A stretch of 64,000 bases of DNA from Sporomusa silvacetica DSM 10669 (lineage in GTDB: Bacteria; Bacillota; Negativicutes; Sporomusales; Sporomusaceae), in contig NZ_LSLK01000088.1 in NCBI RefSeq assembly GCF_002257705.1, positions 62,001 to 126,000 on the forward strand, in the 5' to 3' direction. Both the position numbers and the translations under genes were made by a program. Positions 33,145-42,851 of this stretch are shown in pieces. Under the pieces are notes generated by a model, which saw only the letters and a program-made list of their open reading frames with translations, was not told where the DNA came from and ran no database searches. Within the stretch, counting starts at the first letter, position 1. Every line of letters starts with the position of its first letter.

Positions 33145-33837
33145 ATGGGGATTATGCTGAAAGAAATTACAAAATGCTATAAAATTGGTGAAGAAACAGT
33201 AGCAGCACTTGCCGGAATTTCACTAACAATAGAAACCGGAGAATTTGTTGCCATTATGGGGCCATCAGGCTCGGGTAAGTCGACCATGATGAATATCCTG
33301 GGATGTCTTGACCGCCCCAGCAGTGGATCTTATTTGCTCGCGGATCAGGAAGTTGCAACTATGAATGATGATGAGTTAGCGAAAACACGCAATAAGCGTA
33401 TTGGGTTTGTATTTCAAAATTTCAATCTATTATCACGGGTATCGGCTTGGGAAAATGTTGCATTACCCTTAGTCTATGCTAGAGTAGCAGAGAAGGAACG
33501 GCTGAACAGAGCAGCTGCAATCCTGGACTCTGTTGGCTTGTCTGCGCGTAAACAGCATATGCCTAACGAATTGTCGGGCGGTCAGCGCCAACGTGTGGCA
33601 ATTGCCAGAGCACTGATCAATGATCCCAGTATTATTATGGCTGATGAACCTACAGGGAATCTTGACAGCCGGTCCAGTGTTGACATCATGCGGATATTTG
33701 GCAATTTAAATGAACAGGGGAAAACCATCATTCTGGTTACTCACGAGCCGGACATTGCTCAATATGCGAAACGCGTTATCACAGTACGTGATGGATTGAT
33801 TCTAAGTGATGAGATAAAGGAGCAAAGTGCATGTTAA
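33145..33837 (+). CDS. MacB/LolD-type ABC transporter ATPase (cluster 2)
   Basis: About 230 residues with Walker A GPSGSGKST, FVFQNFNLLSRVSAWENVAL, signature LSGGQRQRVAIARAL, Walker B IIMADEPTGNLD and H-loop ILVTHEPDIAQ. It is highly similar to the cluster 1 ATPase. ATG 33145 is ten bases after AAGGAG; GTG 33139 is an alternative. It overlaps the permease start by seven bases. Confidence 0.92.
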   Translation: MGIMLKEITKCYKIGEETVAALAGISLTIETGEFVAIMGPSGSGKSTMMNILGCLDRPSSGSYLLADQEVATMNDDELAKTRNKRIGFVFQNFNLLSRVSAWENVALPLVYARVAEKERLNRAAAILDSVGLSARKQHMPNELSGGQRQRVAIARALINDPSIIMADEPTGNLDSRSSVDIMRIFGNLNEQGKTIILVTHEPDIAQYAKRVITVRDGLILSDEIKEQSAC

Positions 33838-35045
33838 AAGAAAGCATTGCGATTGCCTTGCGAGCTTTGCTGGCTAATAAGCTTCGTTCTATTTTAACGA
33901 TGCTGGGTATCATTATCGGCGTAGGCGCGGTTATCTCGATGGTATCCATTGGGATGGGCGTTCGGGATAAGGTGCAAAATTCTATTGCCAGTCTCGGCAG
34001 CAATATGTTAATCGTGAGTCCGGGAGCGGCCTCTTCCCAGGGGGTACGCTCGGCTTCCGGCAGCAGCATAACTTTATCGCTGGAAGATGCGGAGTATATA
34101 AAAAAAATGGTGCAAGGTATCGATTATGTAGCACCTGCCGTTAGCAAGCAATACCAAGTCATTGCCGGAAATCAAAACTGGACAACGACCGTATATGGAA
34201 TTACGCCCGAATATATGGCCATTAAAAGCCTGACAGTGGGCAGCGGCAGTTTCGTTTCTCAGCAGGATATCAATTCGCGTAATCGGGTGGCCGTTCTGGG
34301 GGCCACTGTTGCCGAAAATTTATTTGGGGAGCTGAATCCGACCGGACAAAATATCCGTATCAACAATACTCCTTATCAGATTATTGGTATCCTGGATAGC
34401 AAAGGGCAATCAACAATGGGGCAAGATCAGGATGACATCGTTCTGGTGCCGCTAACAACGGCGCAAGAACGCTTGCTGGGCATTACCTATCTTAATTCGA
34501 TTAGTATTCAAGTTACGAAGCTGGAAGGAATGGACCAGGCGCAGGAACAAATCACCAGTTTGTTACGGCAGCGGCACAAGATCAGCGGTACTAAGGAAGA
34601 TGATTTTACTGTGCGCAATTTAACCAGTATCATGGCGATGATGACTGAAACGACAGGAACTATTACCCTATTTCTCGGCTGTATTGGGGCCATATCACTA
34701 CTGGTTGGTGGTATCGGTATTATGAACATCATGATGGTGTCGGTGACTGAACGAACCAGGGAAATCGGCATAAGAAAAGCATTAGGCGCGACATATCGCG
34801 ATATTATGCTGCAGTTTCTGATAGAATCGGTGGTTATTGGTGTGCTTGGCGGCATTTTTGGCATTGCCCTGGGAGTTTCGGCGGCATTTGCTATTTCGAC
34901 TTTTGGTAGTTTGAAAACGGTATTATCAGCGATATCGATTCTGGTGCCTTTTGGAGTATCGGTTGCAGTTGGTTTGTTTTTCGGTATCTATCCAGCCAGA
35001 AAAGCAGCATTGCTGGATCCTATCGAAGCATTACGTTATGAATGA
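33831..35045 (+). CDS. MacB-type ABC transporter permease (cluster 2)
   Basis: The 404-residue protein starts MLKESIAIALRALLANKLRS and has the same arrangement as the cluster 1 permease: one N-terminal helix, a large extracytoplasmic domain and three C-terminal FtsX helices with IMMVSVTERTREIGIRKALG and YPARKAALLDPIEALRYE. Its stop is followed by a strong terminator. With the preceding three genes it makes a second MacAB-TolC-type exporter. Confidence 0.92.
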   Translation: MLKESIAIALRALLANKLRSILTMLGIIIGVGAVISMVSIGMGVRDKVQNSIASLGSNMLIVSPGAASSQGVRSASGSSITLSLEDAEYIKKMVQGIDYVAPAVSKQYQVIAGNQNWTTTVYGITPEYMAIKSLTVGSGSFVSQQDINSRNRVAVLGATVAENLFGELNPTGQNIRINNTPYQIIGILDSKGQSTMGQDQDDIVLVPLTTAQERLLGITYLNSISIQVTKLEGMDQAQEQITSLLRQRHKISGTKEDDFTVRNLTSIMAMMTETTGTITLFLGCIGAISLLVGGIGIMNIMMVSVTERTREIGIRKALGATYRDIMLQFLIESVVIGVLGGIFGIALGVSAAFAISTFGSLKTVLSAISILVPFGVSVAVGLFFGIYPARKAALLDPIEALRYE

Positions 35046-35109
35046 CCGTATTCGTGGTGCGAAAATATCAGAATTTACTTTGGGTGACAATTAGTTTGAC
35101 TGTATGCTG

Positions 35110-35150
35110 AAGGTGCTGTCTCAAAAATTTTTGAGGCAGCACCTTTTTAC
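35110..35150 (+). terminator. Terminator after efflux cluster 2
   Basis: An approximately 18-bp stem built on AAGGTGCTGTCTCAAAAA and its near complement is followed by TTTTTAC. It separates the efflux operon from the flagellar block. Confidence 0.92.
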
Positions 35151-35281
35151 ATTGAAGAAATTCTTACAAATAAGTGCTCAATATTTTCTTTATCTTCTTT
35201 TCTTAACAAAAAATAAATATATGTTTGCGATACTGACCATAGAAATAGAATATTTATCGAAAATAGGGAGGAAAAGGGAAT

Positions 35282-35704
35282 ATGAGTACATCTGCAATTA
35301 CATCCACGACGTCAACTGCATCAACCACCTCTAGTACCGATTCTACGACTAGTTTGGATTTTGATGAATTTGTCCAAATATTGGCTACAGAATTGAAATA
35401 CCAGGATCCTGATGATCCGGTCAGCGGCACCGAATATGTGTCTCAGTTGGCCCAAATTAGTTCATTATCGGCGTTATCAGATATCAGCACTTCGGTAACT
35501 AATTCTTCAGCATTTAGTCTGATTGGAGAAACGGTAGCGTATTCTACTACTGATACGTCAGGCAGCACTGTTACCGGCTCAGGGACAGTATTATCGGTAA
35601 CAGTTTCCGGCAGCAACACGTATGTCAATGTTGGCGGCACAACGGTAGACTATAGTTCTATTACGAAGGTGGGAACTGACTCCACTACTACATCTTCAAC
35701 CTAG
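35282..35704 (+). CDS. flgD: Flagellar hook-capping protein FlgD (short form)
   Basis: The 140-residue protein has the FlgD core LDFDEFVQILATELKYQDPD followed by DPVSGTEYVSQLAQISSLSA, which is the assembly-scaffold signature, after a Ser/Thr-rich N-terminal tail of 25 residues. A small beta domain follows (IGETVAYSTTDTSGSTVTGS and related strands), and the C-terminus ends in a Thr/Ser run. It lacks the long C-terminal FnIII/tudor region of enterobacterial FlgD, as is common in Firmicutes. It caps the hook during assembly of the FlgE encoded next. Confidence 0.88.
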   Translation: MSTSAITSTTSTASTTSSTDSTTSLDFDEFVQILATELKYQDPDDPVSGTEYVSQLAQISSLSALSDISTSVTNSSAFSLIGETVAYSTTDTSGSTVTGSGTVLSVTVSGSNTYVNVGGTTVDYSSITKVGTDSTTTSST

Positions 35705-35823
35705 TATAAAAGTATTAACAGAGTAAGTATTACTTTTAACCGGACCCAACCAGGGAGGTTATTGCTATTTCTGAACGACTGATGAAATAGTATTTTGAAA
35801 TAGTAAATTAGGAGGTTTTTCTT

Positions 35824-38004
35824 ATGGCTTTAATGGTCTCAATGTCTACCGCGGTTTCAGGGCTTAAAAGTGAACAGACGGCCCTTGATGTAATCGCAAA
35901 TAATATTGCCAATGTTAATACTACAGGCTACAAATCACAGACGGTTACGTTTAGTGATATATTGAGTCAGACAATTAGTGCTGCTACTTCAGGTACAGCG
36001 ACTATCGGCAGCACCAATGCCGCGCAGGTTGGACTTGGTGTCAGTGTTGCTAGTACCAATACCGATACGACGGTAGGCAGCACCTCGACAACCAGCAACT
36101 GGACTGATGTGGCGCTTACTGGTAGCGGTTATTATGTTGTCCAGACAGGCACCGATGAGTATGCGTATACCAGAGATGGCAGTATGAGCGTTGACGATGA
36201 TGGCAACCTGACAATTGATGGTTATATCGTTTGTGGGTGGGAAGATTATACGACTGATGCAGACGGTAACATAGTTTACACGACTAGCAGTGAACCGGAA
36301 GCTATTAATCTTTATAGTGATTCTTACGCCGGAAATAAGTATACACTGACTCCGGAAGTTACCACTGCTTCCGCCATTTCAGGAAATCTTGACAGTGATG
36401 ATGATGTGGCGGATACTGCCACCGGACTAACCACGATCGGCGATACAACTGATCTGGATTATGACGCGACAACCGAAATTACGGTGTATGATTCGCAAGG
36501 TAACGACTATGATGTTACAGTCAGTATGAAGAAATGTGCTGTCGAGGGTAATATAACTACCTGGTATTATGAACTTAGCGCTGATGATACAACGATAAGC
36601 CCTTCCAGCGGGTATCTTGCTTTTGATGCAGACGGCAATTTGGTTACTTCTACCACCAGTCTTTCGGCAGCAGTTGAGGATACTGCTGGTTATGCCAGTT
36701 CGAATATTTCAGTGGGAACGGCCGTAGCAACTGGTACTTACTCTGTCGCGGTAACAGGTACAAGTGGAGCTTATACAGTTACGCTGACTTATCCGGACGG
36801 AACGACTTCATCGGTTTCCTCTACAACTGGCGCGGCTACATTTGGTAGCGGTACATCTGCGATTACTATCAAAGCGCCAACAACGATTTCAACAGGAACT
36901 AGTACTTTTACGGTGACAGGTAGCACCACCACTGCTGCGACAGCCAGTTCTACTAGCAACACCGCAGGTTACGCCACTTCGAATATAACTCCGAGTTCTG
37001 ATGTTGCGGCTGCTAGTTATGTTATTAAAACGACGACTGCAGCAACTGGTAGTGGTTATGACATTACTATATATGCTAGTGATGGCACTACTTCTCTGGG
37101 TTCAACAGCTAACTCAACTGATGGCTCAGGTACAATCACGCTGTCAACAGGCGGAACGATTACCTTGACTGCTCCTACTTCATTTTCGACAGGTTCGACG
37201 ACGATTACGACCACCTCGACCACTACGCGGACGGCAGCAGTTGCTGACGCGGGTTATGCGTATTCCAATGTTGCTATTGGAACCGGTTCGGCAGAGGGTG
37301 ATTATACCATTACTGTAGCGCAGAATTCTGATGGTTCAACCTGGGACATTACTCTCGCTTATCCGGACGGAACAACCAAAACGGTAACTGGTTCGAAAGA
37401 CGGGTCAGGTACATTTACTACAACGGCTGGCACAATCACCTTGACGGCACCAGATAGTATTCAAGCTGGCACAACAACCTTTACAGTTGACTCAACTTCC
37501 TATACTTTCGCTGATAGTACAACTATTACAGTAACAACGCCGACATCTGCCGGTACGGATGATATTACCATCGATCTCGACTTTACAGATCTTACAACCT
37601 CCAATGCCACCGACTCACTGACTGATGATACTGACGGATATGCGGCGGGTACAGCAGAAAGTTATAGCATTTCTTCTGATGGTACTATTAATTGCACCTA
37701 CGATAATGGAGAAACAATCTCAATCGGGCAAATCGCCTTGGCTACATTTACTAATGCGGAAGGCTTGACGAAATCCGGGGACAATCTCTATACAGAAAGC
37801 CTCAGTTCAGGTGACCTCAACTATGTTGTTGCAGGTGAAGGCGGCACAGGTGCGATGACCTCCTATGCACTGGAATTGTCTAATGTCGATTTGGCAGAAC
37901 AGTTTAGTGCGATGCTGGTCAGTCAGCGGTCCTATCAGGCTAATTCTAAAATTATTTCCGCTTCCGATGAGATGATTCAGTCGCTTATCAATATGGTAGG
38001 TTAA
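35824..38004 (+). CDS. flgE: Flagellar hook protein FlgE with three inserted Thr/Ser-rich modules
   Basis: The 726-residue protein has the rod/hook N-terminus (STAVSGLKSEQTALDVIANN, then NVNTTGYKSQ) and C-terminus (LAEQFSAMLVSQRSYQANSK, then DEMIQSLINM). FlgE D1-type strands occur at about 95-250 and 620-680. Between them three related modules of about 90 residues (about 286-378, 379-474 and 475-563) each start with (D/N)TAGYA-SN or a variant and contain a DGTT-type turn and ITL.AP strand. Only about 14 Lys/Arg occur in the whole protein. A module of the same type occurs in FliD. Usual FlgE is 260-450 residues, so this one is strongly expanded. Confidence 0.9.
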   Translation: MALMVSMSTAVSGLKSEQTALDVIANNIANVNTTGYKSQTVTFSDILSQTISAATSGTATIGSTNAAQVGLGVSVASTNTDTTVGSTSTTSNWTDVALTGSGYYVVQTGTDEYAYTRDGSMSVDDDGNLTIDGYIVCGWEDYTTDADGNIVYTTSSEPEAINLYSDSYAGNKYTLTPEVTTASAISGNLDSDDDVADTATGLTTIGDTTDLDYDATTEITVYDSQGNDYDVTVSMKKCAVEGNITTWYYELSADDTTISPSSGYLAFDADGNLVTSTTSLSAAVEDTAGYASSNISVGTAVATGTYSVAVTGTSGAYTVTLTYPDGTTSSVSSTTGAATFGSGTSAITIKAPTTISTGTSTFTVTGSTTTAATASSTSNTAGYATSNITPSSDVAAASYVIKTTTAATGSGYDITIYASDGTTSLGSTANSTDGSGTITLSTGGTITLTAPTSFSTGSTTITTTSTTTRTAAVADAGYAYSNVAIGTGSAEGDYTITVAQNSDGSTWDITLAYPDGTTKTVTGSKDGSGTFTTTAGTITLTAPDSIQAGTTTFTVDSTSYTFADSTTITVTTPTSAGTDDITIDLDFTDLTTSNATDSLTDDTDGYAAGTAESYSISSDGTINCTYDNGETISIGQIALATFTNAEGLTKSGDNLYTESLSSGDLNYVVAGEGGTGAMTSYALELSNVDLAEQFSAMLVSQRSYQANSKIISASDEMIQSLINMVG

Positions 38005-38093
38005 CGCAAATAAACTAACCGGATGATCTACCGGCTGTTAGAATATGTGCAACGCGGCCGGTATAATCGGTTAGTGAAGGCAGGAGGTACAAT

Positions 38094-39596
38094 ATGTCAA
38101 CTTTTGGCACCTATAGCGTCGCTTATTCGGGAATGTATACGAACCAGGCCGCTCTGACAACAACAAGCACAAATCTTGCCAATGTGGATACAACCGGCGC
38201 CTCTAAGGTGCAATTGACTAGCGCGGATTCATCTACTACCCAGTCAGACGGGACAACTTCAGTAAATGGTGTTACCGTGGAAACCATTACACGTTCACGC
38301 GATATCTATCTTGACAGCACCTACCGGACGGAGAATGCCGATTCCACTTATTTGGCGGTAAAAAGCGGCAATCTGGAATACATGGATACACTTTTGAGCG
38401 AATATAGCACAACTACTACTGACGACGATGGAAATACCACTACCACCGATGGTTTGGAGGCGTCAATTACTGATTTTTTCTCTGCCTGGGAAACTCTGTG
38501 TACGTCGACAACTTCATCTAGCGAAACTGATCGTACGGCTGTTGTAACAGCCGCGACTGACTTGCTTAGCAAGTTAGTTTCTATTGATGAGGATTTACAG
38601 CAACTGCAGGCAGATGCTGTGACCGGGGTACAGGATGGTGTAGACAGCCTGAATGATTATGCCGGGCAGGTGGCAGAGTTAAATGCGCAAATTACGCTGG
38701 CAGAGGCAGGCGGCGGCGAAGCCAGTTACCTGCGGGACCAGCGTGACGCCTTGCTGGATGAGATGTCGTCTTTGGCAAATATAACGGTTAGCGAAGAATC
38801 CAATGGGTCGGTAACTGTTACGATTGATGGCGAGACGCTGGTCGAGGGCGACAGCACGAATACGCTGACTGTCGAAGGCACTGGAACAACCGATGACCCA
38901 CTGAAGGTGGTATGGGCTGATTCCGATTCTGACAATGAAGCTGATATTACCAGCGGGAGCATTGGGGCTTATTTGGAAGACGCCGATCAAACCGGCTACG
39001 AATCCATTGATACAAGCGACCTTCCTTATAGTTTTTCAACCGACGCAACCAGTTCTATCAGTACTATGCGGCAGGCGATCAATGATTTGATTACTACGCT
39101 GGCAACAGAAATCAATTCCCTGTGCACTTCGGGGGTTGACCTTAATGGGGATGCCGGTCTGGACTTTTTTACGACTATTGATTCCAGCGAGCCGCTAAGT
39201 ATCACCAATATTCAGGTCAATCCGGAGCTGAGTGATCCGGACAAAGTAGTTACTTCTTCCAGCGGGGAAGATGGTGATTATAGTATCGCGGATGCGATTT
39301 ACGATCTTGAAAGCGATACCTCCTGCTATGAGAGCGAAGACTCAGCGCTTGATATTATCGACTTCTATACAGCGTTGACTACCTGGCTAGGGACTGAAGG
39401 CGATACAGCGTCAAGCGACTATGAAACACAGGCCGCCCTGGTCTCACAGTTAGACTACCAGCGACAGGCTGTTTCTGCTATTTCCATTGATGAGGAAATG
39501 TCAAATATGATCAAGTTTCAAACAGCCTATGCCGCCAGTGCGAAGGTTATGAGCACGATTGATAGCATGATAGCTGGATTGATCGATGCAGTTTAA
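38094..39596 (+). CDS. FlgK-like hook-filament junction protein, paralogue 1
   Basis: The 500-residue protein has a FlgK-type N-terminus (TYSVAYSGMYTNQAALTTTS, NLANVDTTG) but lacks the usual GYSRQ after the NV-TTG motif, having ASKVQ instead. The helical core (QVAELNAQITLAEAGGGEAS, YLRDQRDALLDEMSSLANI) is typical FlgK, and the C-terminus MSNMIKFQTAYAASAKVMST fits the axial family. It is acidic and Ser/Thr-rich. It lies directly before a second, more canonical FlgK, so it may form an extra junction ring or a variant junction. Confidence 0.82.
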   Translation: MSTFGTYSVAYSGMYTNQAALTTTSTNLANVDTTGASKVQLTSADSSTTQSDGTTSVNGVTVETITRSRDIYLDSTYRTENADSTYLAVKSGNLEYMDTLLSEYSTTTTDDDGNTTTTDGLEASITDFFSAWETLCTSTTSSSETDRTAVVTAATDLLSKLVSIDEDLQQLQADAVTGVQDGVDSLNDYAGQVAELNAQITLAEAGGGEASYLRDQRDALLDEMSSLANITVSEESNGSVTVTIDGETLVEGDSTNTLTVEGTGTTDDPLKVVWADSDSDNEADITSGSIGAYLEDADQTGYESIDTSDLPYSFSTDATSSISTMRQAINDLITTLATEINSLCTSGVDLNGDAGLDFFTTIDSSEPLSITNIQVNPELSDPDKVVTSSSGEDGDYSIADAIYDLESDTSCYESEDSALDIIDFYTALTTWLGTEGDTASSDYETQAALVSQLDYQRQAVSAISIDEEMSNMIKFQTAYAASAKVMSTIDSMIAGLIDAV

Positions 39597-39616
39597 TTAT
39601 ATAAGGGGGGAGTGAA

Positions 39617-41140
39617 ATGGCTTCAACTTTTGCGGGACTTAGTATTGCCAACCGGGGATTAAGTGCTGCTCAGGTCGGACTGACAGTGACCACAAATAAT
39701 ATGAGCAATATTGATACAGACGGCTACTCTCGGCAAGTGGTAAGTCAGTCATCTATTGGTCCGGCTGCGGTTTACAGCAGCAGTTTAGTTGGTTCGGGGG
39801 TAGAGGTAACTTCTGTTGACAGGGTGAACAGTTTTCGCCTTAATCAAAAATATTGGCAGGAAAATAGCGCAGCAAGTGAACTGGAAGTTGATTCTACATA
39901 CATGGAACAAATTGAGGAGGTTTTCGGTACTACGGAGACCAGTGATATTTCTTCGAAGCTGGATAGTCTGGAAGCAGAATTGGAAACGCTGGCTGACGAC
40001 CCGACAGATACATCAGTCAGAGCTATAGTGTTGTCTGATGCTGAAAGTTTCTGCGATACTCTTAATACCGCTGCGGAAGATTTGGAATCAATACGCAGCG
40101 ATCTTAACACCGAAGTGTATACAGCCGTCGAAGAAATCAATTCCTATGCTTCGCAAATTGCCGAACTGAACAGCCAGATTTCCACAGCTTCAGCGTCCGG
40201 CGCTTCTACGAATGAGTTGGAAGATTCACGAGATTTACTTGTTGATGAACTTTCCAGTCTGGTTGGCATTGACGTAACGGAAGCCGATGACAGCTCATAT
40301 ACAATCACCGTGGACGGAGTTACGCTGGTAAAAGGTGACGAGGCTAATGAGCTGGAGTGCTATACCGTCACCGATTCCAGCAGTGATGCGGATGGCATGT
40401 ACGGCATCCGCTGGGCCGAAAGTGGCGATGACTTTGATAGCGGTGATTCCGGAGCGCTCACCGGGTACCTGCAGATGCGTGATGGCAGCACATCCGATAG
40501 TAAAGGTATTGTCTATTATATGAACCAGTTGGATGAATTTGCGCAGACATTTGCGCAGGCCTTCAATGAAGGGGTTACTGTTACTTCCGACTCAGAAACT
40601 ACTACCTATAGCGGTCATGCCGACGGGGTAGGTATTGACAGTGATGAAACCACCGGTATTCGTTTCTTTACCTATGACGGTTTATCATCAGAAGAGTTTG
40701 TGAATAGTGGCTCAGACCTGGAGGATGCCTACAGTAATATTACGGCTGCTACTATCTCTGTATCCAAGGATATTCAGGACGATACCAACAAGATTGCCGC
40801 CTCCTCCACTGCCGGCGATGAAAGCAATGCGGATGTTCTTGACGATATTATTGACATCTGTTCTGATGTCAATATTTCCGGTAACTCCACAGCTACTGAA
40901 ATGTATAATGTGATTGTTGCCACTGTTGCGGGCGACAGCGCTTCTGCCGCATCTAGCTATTCCAGCAAAAGCGCGACCGCAACCTATATCAACACCAGCC
41001 GGACTTCCGTGTCCGGGGTTTCCAGCGACGAGGAAACGGTTAACTTGACTACCTATCAGTCGGCTTATGCGGCGTCGGCTTCTATGGTGAGTGCCTGGAA
41101 TGAATTGTATGATACTACCCTTGCTATGGTAGACGATTAG
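39617..41140 (+). CDS. flgK: Flagellar hook-filament junction protein FlgK, paralogue 2
   Basis: The 507-residue protein has the canonical FlgK start STFAGLSIANRGLSAAQVGL with NNMSNIDTDGYSRQVV, the helical middle SYASQIAELNSQISTASASG followed by LEDSRDLLVDELSSLVGIDV, and the C-terminal VNLTTYQSAYAASASMVSAW. It joins the hook to FlgL and the filament. A central beta domain rich in Asp, Ser and Thr (about 225-440) is exposed in known FlgK structures. Its ATG follows AAGGGGGGAGTG, 20 bases after paralogue 1. Confidence 0.9.
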   Translation: MASTFAGLSIANRGLSAAQVGLTVTTNNMSNIDTDGYSRQVVSQSSIGPAAVYSSSLVGSGVEVTSVDRVNSFRLNQKYWQENSAASELEVDSTYMEQIEEVFGTTETSDISSKLDSLEAELETLADDPTDTSVRAIVLSDAESFCDTLNTAAEDLESIRSDLNTEVYTAVEEINSYASQIAELNSQISTASASGASTNELEDSRDLLVDELSSLVGIDVTEADDSSYTITVDGVTLVKGDEANELECYTVTDSSSDADGMYGIRWAESGDDFDSGDSGALTGYLQMRDGSTSDSKGIVYYMNQLDEFAQTFAQAFNEGVTVTSDSETTTYSGHADGVGIDSDETTGIRFFTYDGLSSEEFVNSGSDLEDAYSNITAATISVSKDIQDDTNKIAASSTAGDESNADVLDDIIDICSDVNISGNSTATEMYNVIVATVAGDSASAASSYSSKSATATYINTSRTSVSGVSSDEETVNLTTYQSAYAASASMVSAWNELYDTTLAMVDD

Positions 41141-41156
41141 AAAGGAGGGGCTTTTT

Positions 41157-42827
41157 ATGTATAGGATAACAAATGGGATGATTGCTGCGAATACTTTGCG
41201 GAATATTAGTGCTGCCGCTGTCCGGCTGGCAGCAGCGAATGAAGCGGTGTCCTCCAATATGAAAATTCAATTGGCTTCTGATGACCCGACGGTGGCTACG
41301 CGGGCGGTAACCTATCGCAGTTATGTTGCCCAAATAGAACAATATCAAGATAACGCTAATCTCGCTGACGCTTGGCAGACGACTACAGATAATGCGTTAT
41401 CATCATTAAACAAAGCGGTTACATCGCTGAAGGAACTAGCCACTGCGGCATCTTCTAACACAGTTACTACTGACGATCTGGAAAATTACGCGACAGAGGC
41501 CGAAACGTATCTGCAAAATATTGTTACGTACATGAATGCGGATGAATCCGGCAGTTATGTTTTTGGCGGTTATAGTACCAGCGAGGAACCTTATGAAGTA
41601 GTGACTACCGATATTGGTGATACTGTGACTTTTAAAGGCCAATATTTGAGTTTGGGTGGAGTAATATCTTCAGAAGTATCAGATGATGATATCAAGTCGT
41701 TTATTACCGCCAGTACCAGCAGCAGTACCAGCAAGATCTACAATTCCTTAACTGAAGCGGCTGAGGATGCCTATACGGCTTACACTACTGCACAGACTGC
41801 AGCCGCTGCTGATTCTTCTGATATTGTTTTAGCAGCTAAGGTAGCCTCGACGCTAGCTACTTACAATACATTGCAGGAGGCTGTTTCCACTTATGGCGGT
41901 ACTACCAATTTAGCAGATGCAGCGGCTGATGCGGAGAATACGGCTGACACATTGACAACAGCTATTACTACTTATGGTGGCACTACCACCTTAGCCACCG
42001 CGGCCGCCGATGCATTGTCAACTTCTGACACCATAGCGGCAGAGGTTACTACGTATGGGTCTTATACCTTAACGGCAGCGGCAGCGGCAGTGTATAGTGA
42101 ATATGAGACTGCGTACGCCGCTGATCCTACCAGTTCTACTACTACTTCGACGTTAGCTTCTTACAATACCTTAACGGCGGCCATTACTACTTATGGTAGC
42201 ACGACAACCGTTTCGGAAGCGGCAGAGTCGGCGGAAGCTACTTCCGATACGTTAGCGGCGGCAGTTACTACTTATGGTGGTTCGAATACGTTAACAGCTG
42301 CAGCGTCCTTAGCAGAGAATACTTCCGATGTTTTAGCAGCGGTTGTTGCTGATTCAGATCAGGATATTACCTACAATGTCGGTTTTAGCTCTGAAGTTAC
42401 CGTAAATATTGAAGGCCAGGACGTTACCGGTGAAGGTACCGACAATCTTTTTGATACGGTTGAAAAACTACTGCTCGCACTGAATGGTGATACCACCTAT
42501 AAGTCTGCTACAATAGACTCGTCCGGCGCTGTGACAATTACCACAAATACGCTTGATATAAGCGACTTAATTGATGAGTTGGGCGATGCTCTTGATCGGG
42601 TAACAGATGCGCAAGGTACGTTAGGTGCCAGCATGGAAAATGTAACCACAATAATTTCCGATCTTGGCGATGCCGATACAGCCTATAGTGATCTTATGAC
42701 CGACAATGAGAATATTGATACGGCGACAGCGACTACAGAATTAACCAGCGCCGAGTATACATATGAAGCAGCTCTTGCCATCGGTGCGAAGGTAATCTCC
42801 AAGTCGCTGATTGATTATATTGCCTAA
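41157..42827 (+). CDS. flgL: Flagellar hook-filament junction protein FlgL with 27-residue repeats
   Basis: The 556-residue protein has FlgL termini: YRITNGMIAANTLRNISAAA, then SSNMKIQLASDDPTVATRAV, and MNADESGSYVFGGYSTSEEP after the first coiled coil; the C-terminal coiled coil contains TTELTSAEYTYEAALAIGAK. Usual FlgL is about 300 residues. The extra length is an Ala/Thr-rich insert (about 190-400) with 27-residue repeats of the form T-L-x2-A-x-TTYGG-T at about 238-264, 265-291, 338-364 and 365-391, and a longer duplicated block before each pair. The insert has almost no Lys or Arg. Confidence 0.9.
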   Translation: MYRITNGMIAANTLRNISAAAVRLAAANEAVSSNMKIQLASDDPTVATRAVTYRSYVAQIEQYQDNANLADAWQTTTDNALSSLNKAVTSLKELATAASSNTVTTDDLENYATEAETYLQNIVTYMNADESGSYVFGGYSTSEEPYEVVTTDIGDTVTFKGQYLSLGGVISSEVSDDDIKSFITASTSSSTSKIYNSLTEAAEDAYTAYTTAQTAAAADSSDIVLAAKVASTLATYNTLQEAVSTYGGTTNLADAAADAENTADTLTTAITTYGGTTTLATAAADALSTSDTIAAEVTTYGSYTLTAAAAAVYSEYETAYAADPTSSTTTSTLASYNTLTAAITTYGSTTTVSEAAESAEATSDTLAAAVTTYGGSNTLTAAASLAENTSDVLAAVVADSDQDITYNVGFSSEVTVNIEGQDVTGEGTDNLFDTVEKLLLALNGDTTYKSATIDSSGAVTITTNTLDISDLIDELGDALDRVTDAQGTLGASMENVTTIISDLGDADTAYSDLMTDNENIDTATATTELTSAEYTYEAALAIGAKVISKSLIDYIA

Positions 42828-42851
42828 TTAAGATGAAGGGAGGCGGCGTAC

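Noticed and set aside
35190..35260. Sigma-D (flagellar) promoter before flgD, from a CGATA core near 35230
   Set aside because: The TAAA element is not found at the right distance, so the match is not better than chance in AT-rich sequence.
38679..38990. Minus-strand frame of 103 residues within flgK paralogue 1
   Set aside because: It lies wholly inside a well-supported gene and shows no family motif or ribosome site.
41868..42329. CRISPR-like spacing of repeats
   Set aside because: Units are 81 bases, in frame, and diverge as coding repeats; no cas genes are present anywhere in the window.
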